A stretch of DNA of 64,000 nucleotides. Source: Coffea arabica (lineage: Eukaryota; Streptophyta; Magnoliopsida; Gentianales; Rubiaceae). The translations under genes were made by a program, and so were the position numbers. How positions within the stretch are numbered: the first letter of the stretch is position 1; every line of letters starts with the position of its first letter. Location: NCBI RefSeq assembly GCF_036785885.1, contig NC_092330.1, forward strand, positions 6,978,525-7,042,524, given 5' to 3'. The notes beneath the pieces are model-generated. The model was not told where the DNA came from. It saw only the letters and a list, made by a program, of their open reading frames with translations, and made no database searches. Shown here piece by piece: positions 1 to 10,136 of this stretch.

Positions 1-303
1 AGGGATCTGAAATGATAAAAAGCGTCCGAAAAAGTTTGAACAGATATTGGTTACAGTTGCCAGATAAGGTCATTGATCATCTAGTAATACGACCTTTTGC
101 AATAATGTAGATCTTTATGTAGACGTGTGAATGTAGATGCTTTAACCAGCTCAAAAAAATATCTCAATCAACAATTTCTTCAAACATTCATTTTCTTTAC
201 AAAATTCCACTGTTATTTTTCAGTCTTGAAACTCCAGCAAGATTAAAATAGTTTTTCTCAGCTAGCTGTTAAGTTTGCTATTTGTGCTTCGGGATCTTTT
301 TCC
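1..303 (+). promoter_or_regulatory. Upstream region and probable 5' leader of the NLR gene
   Basis: This stretch precedes the NLR start codon. It is recognisably duplicated at about 10137-10451, in front of NLR copy 2: both contain a GGTTACAG-T-(C)AGATAA block, then AATGTAGATGCTTTAACC, then a GGATCTTTTT block immediately before the start. The duplication therefore included 5' regulatory or leader sequence and not just coding sequence. I see no convincing TATA box at a defensible distance, and the promoter may extend left of the window. Confidence 0.4.
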
Positions 304-3300
304 ATGGAGTGCTTTGGAAAACTTGTCAAGAAAAAGAACCGAAAAAAAGCTGTTAAGAGTAAGAATCGAACATCCACTGATGTTTTTGATTCTCTCTTTT
401 TGGAGTTGGACGATTGTACAAGTTTTACTTTTTTTACAGAACGTAGTTCTGCTATTACCGATCAAGTTGGGATCGTTAGAATAGAAGCAGAACTGTTGGG
501 AATGTTTCAGATGTACATGGCAAATTGGAACAATGCTGATAAGCAGCGCGGTGCTGGTCAGGGGTTGGGGTCTCTGGTGCTGGAAATTGAAGCTGCAGTT
601 GACGAGGCAACAAGTGATGTAAGAGTTGCACATCAGAGTGCAGGAAGATATGAAAAGATTGAAATTGCAATTGCTAAGTTGCAACAGAAGCTTATGTTTT
701 TTAGGCCACAAATGGAAGTAGCTTATGAATATGTTGCATCCAACCATTCATTTGAATCCCAGCATCCCTTAAACAATTATGAAAACTGGGAAAACTTCTG
801 TGACACTTTACTGGGTGTTGTGCGGAGGCAAGGAGACTTGCTATGCCGCCTCTGCTCACAACTTCGTACCATGTATGATATGGTAAAATGTCTCCATAGA
901 TATGTCGAGGGAATGCAAGGTACTTGTCCAAATCTGCAAAGAGATCTCTTGACTCATTTTGGAGGTGTGCTTGTCCGCGCAGCGCATTTTTCTTATGTGT
1001 GCTGGATTCATCGAATGGATGAAGACAAGGACCAGGGGATGATCATCATGCTTTCTGATCTGGTAAAGGCGTTCAAGCCTAATACTCCACAAGTTTCAGA
1101 GCTGTGTCTCAAATTAACTACCGGTTATTGTTCATGCCACTCCTCGATATCATCACCTCATTATCTGGTGAAAGCATATATTTATTTTCTCATTCCTAAG
1201 GAGTATTATCGATACGAAACCTTGCGCAGAAGTCTCAAAGACCTGATATTCTTTGTCCATTCCATTTGTGTGTCAGATCTCTACAGGAACGATAATGTGA
1301 AGCTGACTTTAATGGAGATTAAAGCAACCATTATCGAGCTTGGATCTTTCGGTTATTCATTTCATGATACAGAGGAAACACGGGACACCGATCCTGCATT
1401 TTTTAGTTTGGTAGAAAAGATGGAGCTTCTAAGGGCAGAGGTCTTCCTGATCCGACTGCTAAACCATAGAGGCAGTTTAAAGTTCCTTGAGCATCAAATT
1501 GATTCTTTCCACAATGAACTGAAGTATTTTCGAGATTACCAGAGAAATGCACCTGTGGCGGAAACTAAAGTTCCTAAGTTGATTTGGTTGCATATCAAAC
1601 CTGTGGCTGGGGAAGCTGACTCCGTTTGTCGATCATTTCTTGCCGAATCCATCACTGAAGACAAGTTCACAGATGAGCTACTTAAGTTGCTGGAGAAGAT
1701 TAAACTTTTGAAGACAGAGGTACTTTTTGAAGAGCTTCTTAGTAAACACCCAAGTCTGATAGTCAATGTGAAGCTCCAAATCAAAAGCCTTGATCAGGGG
1801 CTGGTAGTCAGCAGAACTTATTTAATGGGTCCACTAGAGGAGAATGAGAAATTGATCTTGGCACAAGTAGAGTCAGTAGCAAGGGATGCAGCTTGTTTCT
1901 ATTACTCTCTTCTTGAAAATGAAATTACAGAAGATACAGTGAGGAAATTCAGTCATTTGCTGCCGGGGTTAGTTGAAAAGATGAAGGATGTCAATGCAAT
2001 GATCAAAGAAATTTACTTACCTCATCGAAGGTTATCAAGATCTAATTTCCCCAAGTTGGAAGGACTAGGCTGCATCGATTTCTTTCTAGTAGATCTCTTC
2101 GAGCAGCTCAAGTCTAAAGCTGATTCTATTCTTTCCGTGAAACATCAATTTCATGTTGTTCATGAAGAGATAAAGTTCTTGAGATCATTCCTCGCGTACA
2201 TTGAAGAACAGTATAATGAGCATCAGGAATTGAAGAGTGTTGCTTCATGCATTATACAAGTAACACTCGAGGCAGAATATCTCATTCATCTGTTTGTGGC
2301 TGGAGATTGTTTGAGATGGTATCATCCATTATGGCTTTCTGATCTTGTGGAAGATCTCAGAATCATTAAGTTTCAGGCAACAGAAACCTGTAAGAATGTA
2401 CAGGGCATCAACATCCATAATGTTCTCTCCACTTCAACAAGGGCATCATCACCAGCTGAAAGTCCCCAGATTGATGAAGCTGTTATTGATCTTGCTGATG
2501 AAAAAAAATTGGTCATTGATAGACTTGTAGCAGGATCAGGAAAACTAGATGTTGTGTCAATTGTTGGCATGGCTGGACTCGGAAAGACAACTTTAGCCTG
2601 GAAGGTATACAACGATCCTTCAATTACCTATCACTTCCACGTTCAAGCATGGTGTTGTGTCTCCCAAGCATATCAGAAGAGAGAATTGCTTCTTCAGATT
2701 TTAGGTGACACCGTGGAACTTACTGATGACCTCCTAGAAATGAGTGATGCAGATCTGGAGATGAAATTGTACCGTTGCCTGAAGAGAAATAAGTACCTCA
2801 TTGTTATGGACGACATCTGGAGCATTGAGGCATGGTATGATTTCAAAAGATCATTTCCAGATGACAACAATGGAAGCAGAATACTGATGACCAGCCGTCA
2901 CTTTGATGTGGCGGCAAAAATTAAAGAAGACAATTTTATTCATCCCCTTCGTATATTCTCTGAAGATGAGAGCTGGGAATTGTTGCAGAAAAAGTTGTTT
3001 GGCACAGAAGGGTGCCCTGATGAACTACTGGAACTTGGAAAACAAATTTCGAGAAGCTGTGGTGGACTCCCGCTTGCACTTGTTGCAATATCTGGTCTCC
3101 TTAAAAGAACTGATATGGAACCTGACTGGTGGAAACAAGTTTCAGAAAATATATGCTCACGCATTGCTGATGATCCTGAAACAAGGTGCATGGATATCCT
3201 AAATCTAAGCTACACATATTTACCTGACTATTTGAAGCGTTGCTTTCTGTATACTGGAGTGTTTTTGGAGGATAAAGACATCCCAGTTAGGAAGTTGACA

Positions 3301-4698
3301 TGGTTATGGGCAGCAGAAGGATTCATAGCAATTACACAGCTGGGAAGCAAAGAAGATGTTGCAGAGAGGTACTTGAGGGACCTAATTGGTAGAAGCCTAG
3401 TAATGGCTTCCAAAAGAAGATCGGATGGAGGAGTCAAAACGTGTCGTGTTCATGACATGTTGCGCACCTTATGCCTGCGAAGGTGCGAAGAGGAAAACTT
3501 TTTGCAGTGGCAAAATGGTTATGATGAACTTTTTCCTCCTACTTATGAGGACCTAGATTATGGAGTTGATCCCGGTTATTGCTTACCTGCAAATTCCACG
3601 ACATACGAAAATCGCAGGGTGTCCATCTTTTCCAAGAGGAAGCATTTTGTAATGTCCAGTCCTTGTGGACCGTGTGTCCGCTCTCTACTGTACTCTGCCA
3701 CCAGCGATATGCGTCCATGGTGTCCTTATGACATCTCCTCCATTTTGAACAACTTTAAGCTTCTGAGAGTTTTGGATGTGGAATGCATCAACATGGGCCA
3801 TGCTTTCCCCACAGGAATAGAAGTTATGGTGCGTCTGAGGTATTTAGCCCTTTCTGGTGATATAGACAGTATTCCTGAATCAATATCGGAGCTGCTAAAT
3901 CTTGAAATCTTGCTTGTAAAGGGACTAAAAGGTAGAGTTTTATTACCAAGAACCATTTGGAGCATGGCAAAGTTGAGACATGTCCATGTAATTAATCATG
4001 CTGCCTTCAGCTTGCAAGATGGCATATGGAAAAGTTCTTCTCAATTACATAATCTGGTCAGTTTTTCCTCTCCATATCTCTCTTGTGGTGAACGTACAGA
4101 GAACATCATGAGGAGGTTGCCCAAACTTCGGAAACTGAGATGCACATTTTCTGAATTATCAGATGATAATGAGAAATGCAATCAGTTTCCAAAACTAAAT
4201 TTTCTGACGGAGCTCGTGTCTCTCAAGCTGCTCTATTCTGGTAGGATTGCTCTACCCTGTAAATTTGACTTCCCATTGAATCTCAGAAAGTTGACCCTGT
4301 CGAAATTTCACCTACCATGGTCATATATTTCGGAAATTGGAAAGCTGCCCAACCTTGAGGTTCTCAAATTACTCTCTAAAGCCTTTGAGGGGAAAGTATG
4401 GGAGATGAAAGAAGGGGAGTTCCTTAATCTGAAATTTTTGAAGCTAGACAGTCTAAACCTTGCTGAATGGAATGCCTCTAGTGATCACCTGCCACAGCTT
4501 CAGCACTTAATTTTGCGAAGTTGCAGGCAGCTGAAGGAGGTCCCCTCTGGTTTTGGGGAAATCTGCACTCTGGAGATGATTGAGGTACAATTGTGCACAA
4601 GATCTGTTGGAAAGTCTGTGAGACGGCTTCAGACGGAATCACTTGACATGGGGAATGAGCTGAAGGTCCTTATTGATCGTTCGGAAATGGATTTCTGA
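304..4698 (+). CDS. NB-LRR disease-resistance protein, R1/late-blight-resistance-like
   Basis: A single open frame of 1464 codons. The product should be a cytoplasmic immune receptor that senses a pathogen effector and switches between ADP- and ATP-bound states. Residues 1 to about 700 form a long R1-type N-terminal region built of repeated helical modules, the last containing an Rx-N-like segment (EEIKFLRSFL, about 618). The NB-ARC has a P-loop GMAGLGKTT at 755, kinase-2 LIVMDDIW near 832-839, RNBS-B GSRILMTSR at 857, GLPL (GGLPLAL) at 920, RNBS-D CFLYTGVF near 980 and an MHD-type VHDM at 1049. Leucine-rich repeats run from about 1150 to the C-terminus. All key nucleotide-binding residues are present and there is no internal stop, so the gene looks functional. 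At 1464 aa it is somewhat longer than tomato/potato R1 (about 1290), mainly through its N-terminus. The ATG at 304 was chosen because it heads the full frame and its surroundings align with copy 2. The effector recognised cannot be inferred. Confidence 0.93.
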   Translation: MECFGKLVKKKNRKKAVKSKNRTSTDVFDSLFLELDDCTSFTFFTERSSAITDQVGIVRIEAELLGMFQMYMANWNNADKQRGAGQGLGSLVLEIEAAVDEATSDVRVAHQSAGRYEKIEIAIAKLQQKLMFFRPQMEVAYEYVASNHSFESQHPLNNYENWENFCDTLLGVVRRQGDLLCRLCSQLRTMYDMVKCLHRYVEGMQGTCPNLQRDLLTHFGGVLVRAAHFSYVCWIHRMDEDKDQGMIIMLSDLVKAFKPNTPQVSELCLKLTTGYCSCHSSISSPHYLVKAYIYFLIPKEYYRYETLRRSLKDLIFFVHSICVSDLYRNDNVKLTLMEIKATIIELGSFGYSFHDTEETRDTDPAFFSLVEKMELLRAEVFLIRLLNHRGSLKFLEHQIDSFHNELKYFRDYQRNAPVAETKVPKLIWLHIKPVAGEADSVCRSFLAESITEDKFTDELLKLLEKIKLLKTEVLFEELLSKHPSLIVNVKLQIKSLDQGLVVSRTYLMGPLEENEKLILAQVESVARDAACFYYSLLENEITEDTVRKFSHLLPGLVEKMKDVNAMIKEIYLPHRRLSRSNFPKLEGLGCIDFFLVDLFEQLKSKADSILSVKHQFHVVHEEIKFLRSFLAYIEEQYNEHQELKSVASCIIQVTLEAEYLIHLFVAGDCLRWYHPLWLSDLVEDLRIIKFQATETCKNVQGINIHNVLSTSTRASSPAESPQIDEAVIDLADEKKLVIDRLVAGSGKLDVVSIVGMAGLGKTTLAWKVYNDPSITYHFHVQAWCCVSQAYQKRELLLQILGDTVELTDDLLEMSDADLEMKLYRCLKRNKYLIVMDDIWSIEAWYDFKRSFPDDNNGSRILMTSRHFDVAAKIKEDNFIHPLRIFSEDESWELLQKKLFGTEGCPDELLELGKQISRSCGGLPLALVAISGLLKRTDMEPDWWKQVSENICSRIADDPETRCMDILNLSYTYLPDYLKRCFLYTGVFLEDKDIPVRKLTWLWAAEGFIAITQLGSKEDVAERYLRDLIGRSLVMASKRRSDGGVKTCRVHDMLRTLCLRRCEEENFLQWQNGYDELFPPTYEDLDYGVDPGYCLPANSTTYENRRVSIFSKRKHFVMSSPCGPCVRSLLYSATSDMRPWCPYDISSILNNFKLLRVLDVECINMGHAFPTGIEVMVRLRYLALSGDIDSIPESISELLNLEILLVKGLKGRVLLPRTIWSMAKLRHVHVINHAAFSLQDGIWKSSSQLHNLVSFSSPYLSCGERTENIMRRLPKLRKLRCTFSELSDDNEKCNQFPKLNFLTELVSLKLLYSGRIALPCKFDFPLNLRKLTLSKFHLPWSYISEIGKLPNLEVLKLLSKAFEGKVWEMKEGEFLNLKFLKLDSLNLAEWNASSDHLPQLQHLILRSCRQLKEVPSGFGEICTLEMIEVQLCTRSVGKSVRRLQTESLDMGNELKVLIDRSEMDF

Positions 4699-4747
4699 TC
4701 ACCTCCCTAACTTCTGATAGAAATTTGGCACGTCATTTTATCTGCAG

Positions 4748-5122
4748 GTGTGTAAACTTAATCTTTTTGTTAGTTTTTCTATACCAATTTAGTGGATCCT
4801 CAGCACTTTGTAAGTTCTAGTCACCACTCAAATCATGATTATATTACTCCTGAATCATAACTTCAATAGGTTTAAGTCTTGTATCATTTTATTTCTGCTT
4901 TGAAATGGCGCACCACTCAGTTATACACATGACTGCAATTTCCTGTTTTCTTAAGGAAACCGCTCTATTGTTGATTAACAATTTATGTAGTCACTTGTGA
5001 CTGGTCAGATGCAGTTCCTAGGAAACGTTAGTCCTATTGAGCAATTGTGACAAAGATCTACTTGAAAGACCTAATTACATTACTTGTAGTTGGTTAAACT
5101 AATATGCCAATATTTGTTTCAG
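4748..5122 (+). other. Probable intron in the NLR 3' UTR
   Basis: Fifty bases after the NLR stop there is a donor-like CTGCAG/GTGTGT, and at 5122 an acceptor-like TTTGTTTCAG followed by TTGGCCCTCAGG. The block just after the acceptor is conserved in the flank of NLR copy 2 at about 35640, where it is preceded by TCTATTTCTAG. An AG thus sits at the same position in both copies, which supports a spliced 3' UTR. A transcript is needed to confirm it. The downstream exon would run from 5123 to roughly 5340. Confidence 0.4.
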
Positions 5123-6080
5123 TTGGCCCTCAGGAAAAGAGAAGTGGACCTCTCTTCAAGATGCAGAAGATGGAATTCTCGGCATCTAGATCAAGGTGAA
5201 GAAGATGGGAAAAGGGCATCTAGATTATGTTATATCTGGGATTTATTAGTTCTCACAGGGGTGTCTGTAAATTCAAAATGTTTGGTTGATTTCTTCCTTG
5301 TGATGGCAACTTGGAGATTTTATGTTTTTCTGCTTTAGCCAGATTACAAACCATGTGTTTGAAACACTTTTTGAGTTTCCCTTGTTTGATGAGTATGACT
5401 TGATTATTTTCAATATCTCTATAATGAGAATGTATATTGGTATCATTTTCATCTTCTTATTATTTTGATGACTAAGTATACAACTGAATAAATGAAAGAA
5501 TTTAATAGAATTGGAGAGAGAAGTCCATTTGGATCATGTAATTGCATACAATCTGTTCCTACGGCTATGTCACAGCCGAACTTGTTCATTGCTGAAGTAT
5601 GGTTTCTATTTACTTCTTGATTTTTTCTCCTTGAAAGGTAGAGGAGCTAATGATATATAAGGACCGGATTCTGTGACATGTTTAATTGGACTCCTGCATA
5701 AAACATATACTAAATCGCAAAACTTCTTGATTGTTGTTGTTGTTGTTATTATTATTTAGTTTAATAGAGAATCCCATTATTACACAGGAGGGATTGACAA
5801 TCGAATTAGGTACTACTTTACAATTACCATGCTAATTGCCCTATCAATTGTGTTGGGTCTTGGGGGATCAAATTTTTAAATTTCACGTGGGAACTAAGAA
5901 AGAGTATTCAAAATTAGATATACTCTGAAAGAACCACCTTCAATCTCTGAAAGAGTCTCCTTAATCCAAGATAAAACAAATTCTTCCAAGACAATCTCAA
6001 TTCGAGTATTAAGCGCCTTGAATTTTCTTTTAACCCTAGATTTGGATCAGACAATTTTAATTGTTTCTCCATTTTTTGTT

Positions 6081-6222
6081 TGGTACACACGGAAGGGCCA
6101 AAGGCTCATTTCGTAGAAATTAATCGGTGATACGGATGTAGGCAGGGTTTCGATCCCGGAGTTAATTTATAGGTAATCGGCGTTTGGGCCTGTACCACAA
6201 AAAAAAAAAAAAAAAAAAAAAA
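6081..6222 (+). mobile_element. Possible tRNA-type SINE with poly(A) tail
   Basis: About 115 bp followed by a 24-base A run. It contains GTTTCGATCCC, close to the RNA polymerase III B-box consensus GGTTCGANTCC. The body begins TGGTACA and ends TGTACCA before the tail, a short inverted repeat. Size, B box and poly(A) fit a plant SINE. I could not find a clear target-site duplication or a strong A box, so the call is tentative. Confidence 0.4.
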
Positions 6223-6696
6223 CCAGGAATATTCTACTAGCCCTGCATTTGGATTCTAAATTTCGCAAAGCAAAGGGTCAAGGAATAACAATTTCAAGAC
6301 AACTATTTTCAATCACACGATTCATCCTAAAAAAAAGAGTCAAATCTAATAAGAGATCATTGTATTAGCAGAGCAATTGAAAACTTAAGGGCTAATGATG
6401 CTTAAATAAAAACAGCATTTCATCAAAACCAAACAAACAAGAAAAAAGTGCAGTGGATTTTTTTTTTTTTTTTTTTTTTTGGGCCAATGTGCAAGTTTTA
6501 AATGGCAGACTAAAACACAGTTATACATTTAAAGTTATATTTACCGTGGAAGGAAAACTTTCAATTTGTTAAAAATAGTCCCATTGATTCTTGAAATTTG
6601 TTTCATTCAGAGCTGTAAATCGAACCAATTAACTTGGTATTCGACTTGAACACAACTCGATTGAGCTCATGCAAGTTTATTTGTTTAGGTATCAAT

Positions 6697-6902
6697 CCAA
6701 ACTCGAACATGATTTCAAACTCGAAAATATTAACAAACTAATCACAATTTTCATTTTATTCAGTTCAATATGTTCAGAAACATATAAGATAAGTAAATTC
6801 CAAACTCGAACATGATTTCAAACTCGAAAATATTAACAAACTAATCACAATTTTCATTTTATTCAGTTCGATATGTTCAGAAACATATAAGATAAATAAA
6901 TT
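6697..6902. repeat. 103-bp tandem duplication, two nearly identical units
   Basis: Units 6697-6799 and 6800-6902 both begin CCAAACTCGAACATG and differ at only a few positions (for example TTCAATATG against TTCGATATG). The near identity implies a recent local duplication in non-coding DNA. Confidence 0.85.
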
Positions 6903-8645
6903 CCATAAAAATATACTTATACTTTCCTTCCTTAACTCCACTTCTTTCTTTCCTGCAAATTACTTATTTTCTAAAATAGCAAGCATATAATATTATTGTC
7001 TCTTAAATAGGCATAATTGATTTTAATCACATCCCTAATTCGTCGTAAAAAATTTCTTGCATATCAAGCAGCAATAACTAAGGGAAAAAAAGCAACAAGT
7101 TAGGGTGAAAATCTACATATAATACAACATGAAATTTCAAGTTAAGTTGAGTTTTGATTGCATGTGCATGAATAGATACTTTGACAAGTCAAGTCAAATT
7201 TTTCATGAACATACATATAAAATTTCAAGTCAAACTCAATCAATTTTTTTCAAAAATTTTTTAAACGCAAGTCAAATTCAAACTTTCTTTTTAATTTTCA
7301 AACCAATCCTAAATATACCTCTGTCTGACTCATCGTGTCTTGTTTTCAACCCTACTTTCATTAGAGTTATACCATCTTCTTGCTGCCCAACAACCCATCC
7401 GGTTGGGATGGGCTGCTTGGCGTGGTATTTGCTGCTTCCTATTTCATTCCACCTTTCTCCCGGAATAGTCTTTCAGGCGCTGGTCTGTCAGGGGCTGGGC
7501 TCCGTCCAATTATCTCCAAAGATAGCCCCACTAATCTTAATTGGGCTCAGTGACATTTTGTTCAGTCTGAATCTTTGACTTCCTTACTCCCCACTCTTTT
7601 TGTTTTTTTTTTTTTTTGAAAAGTCCTTACTCCCCACTCTGTTTTGGGTCTTTCCTTTTCCTATCTCCATTAAGTACCTTAATGATAATCTATTAACTTA
7701 TTCTTTTTAATATAGATAAGATTGCTTCATGTATATGCCATTGAAGATTGTTATTTTAAGCTTTTGTATGAATGTGTTTAGCGATACATGATTTCTCAAG
7801 AAAAATTAACAAATTATATTTACTAAACATTTCCCATACAATTATATGCTATTAGGATGTAGTTCTTTAAGGTTAATTCACAAGATTTATGTCAATTGTA
7901 AATGTCTATGAGATTTTGCATAATTGTCCTACAATAATCTACAAATCATAGATGACTACATGTCTTCCAAAAAAAAAAAAAAAAAAACTTTGCCCTACAC
8001 ATAACGCTTATGAGCAAAATATTGAATGGTAATGTTAATTATGAACATTACGTACCAAAGTTGGGTATTTAATGTACTTTTAAATGTGACTAATTCATGA
8101 AAAATAATTTGCTAACATCATAGGCAGAAAATTGGAATTTCATTCAAGTGTATCAAAGAAAATATTAGTACTAAATTGCACTTATTTAAAAGAATTACTG
8201 CGATATAAAAATATTAGAAAACATAAATTTTAAAAATTACAAGTAATATCACATAAGAAAGACTTATTTTTTAAAACATACTAGTGCATTCCAAAGACAA
8301 ATAATGCTATGTAGTCAAAATTCTGTATGATGGTTATAGTGAGAAAATTAACCCGAAGAAAAGGATTATTTAGATGTTAATTTGATTGTAAATTACGTAA
8401 CAATTTAGTAAAGTACATCAATTTACTATTGATAATACACATAAGTGTTGTTTTATGAAAAAAATCAGAAGATTAAAAATAAAAAGATAAGACGTTTAGA
8501 AAGATTAAATTGATACAAATCTCTTTATAACATTTATCTATCAATTGGCAAAGACTGGTGGTATAGGTGGTAACTGGTTAGTCAACACTCCAACATGAAG
8601 TCGCCTGTTTAAGCCTTAACGCCTCATTTTGCTCCATAAGGAAAA

Positions 8646-8653
<8 letters not shown>

Positions 8654-8732
<79 letters not shown>
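8654..8732. repeat. (AT)n microsatellite
   Basis: About 39 uninterrupted AT dinucleotides preceded by a 13-base A run and followed by TACACACATATATATT. Its length makes it liable to vary between individuals and to be misassembled. Confidence 0.95.
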
Positions 8733-8742
<10 letters not shown>

Positions 8743-10136
8743 TATTGGTAAATTCTAATGGACACAACACCTGCATATTGGTGAATTCACAGAATTTTAA
8801 AAATCTTTATATTGTTGTGAATACAATCCAATTCTCCATTTGCCTAAACATGTACCGCTCTTACGGATATGCAAATATCTAGTTACCAACTTCTTCTTTT
8901 AACAGATCATTAGAAATTGTTTAGTACGATTTGGTTTATATCACTATCCTAATGGTAGGTTAAATATGTACTAAAAATTATAAATTTATAATTTAACAGA
9001 TACAATAGATATTTGCAATTCAAAGTTTACCCTAATAAATTTACCAAATTAAAAAATGGTGCAATTTCACGTCGTGTAAATTAAGACACAACACAATTAA
9101 TCGAGTCATGTCGTGTATTATTCTGCCGTGTTATAAGCATGTCCGTGTGATGAAACTCTAACCTTTACGTGACCATGAAATAATCATATGCTGCTGTGAT
9201 TAATATATCCATATCCTATGTCATGAAACTCTGAGCTTACCCGAACCCAAGTAATAATCATATGGTGCCGTGTTTGATCTACTCGTATCTACGGTGTTAT
9301 ATTTGACATATTTAATCCGTTTATTCTTAACAAGAGTATGATAATTTATTTTGGCTTGCTGACACACTCAAATTAAAATTCCAAATTTGATTCTTTGAAA
9401 AAATTTATCATATTATTGGATCAACCTGGATCTAATATAGAAACTTCAATGTATATTCATGACAATCAATAGGTATTAATTAAACTAATTCCTATCATGG
9501 TAGATCTAATGAATTGTACCTGAGCAATTCTCCATGCCATGAAAAAACTTAATGCATTTCATGTCTCATCCTCGAAGATTAAAACGAAGACTTCAAGAGA
9601 GACAATGGCTTGCAAAAATTAGATTCGTGATGTGGCTATCAGTTATCACTTTAATGACCTTCCTCTAAAAAAAATAGAAACTAATTTTTATAAAGTCATT
9701 TTTGTCTATGAATAAATCTTGTACGCACTAATAGTATATATACTAGCGAGTTTAGGTGCATATCACGTATTTAAAATTTGATGTTCAAATTTAAATTCAA
9801 ATGATGTGACATTTATCCAATCTTGTGAGTAGATACACTAAAAATATAGAAAAGATTAATCATTTATTTATTGCATCTTGTTTATAGTACATTTGCGCAG
9901 GTACATTAATGCTTAACGAGGTTAACATGATATAAAATGATACTACTACGACATAATAAGGTTCTAGAGGATGAAGCTAGTGATCATAACACGATCATTT
10001 TCGTGTCATAAACTAATTGTTCCGTTAATAATACAAAACTCGATAAAGTTTGATCCTAACACACTAATTGATCTATCAATCATACAAACACGATAAAGTA
10101 AAGAAGAAATGTTATTTATTACTAGCTGCACAACCA

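Larger units (their letters stand above)
5341..10136. other. AT-rich spacer between NLR gene and NLR copy 2
   Basis: No supported gene. The stretch contains a possible SINE (6081-6222), a 103-bp tandem duplication (6697-6902), several A or T homopolymers (about 6459-6480, 7598-7616, 7970-7987) and a long (AT)n tract (8654-8732). A GC-richer patch at about 7390-7560 has an open frame but nothing I recognise. A region near 9060-9300, with recurring CGTGT/ACACGA words, looks like old transposon sequence but I could not find its ends. Confidence 0.6.

Noticed and set aside
262..747. 161-codon minus-strand open frame over the start of the NLR gene
   Set aside because: Antisense shadow of the NLR coding sequence; no domain and no separate homology.
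5090..5338. 82-codon plus-strand frame downstream of the NLR
   Set aside because: It spans the predicted 3'-UTR intron acceptor and shows no domain; better explained as UTR sequence.
7129..7578. 149-codon plus-strand open frame in the spacer
   Set aside because: Low-complexity start, no recognisable domain, no repeat of it elsewhere in the window, and AT-rich surroundings typical of non-coding DNA.
8545..8654. Second SINE upstream of the (AT)n tract
   Set aside because: A run of A follows a short sequence with a weak A-box-like word, but no acceptable B box or target duplication was found.
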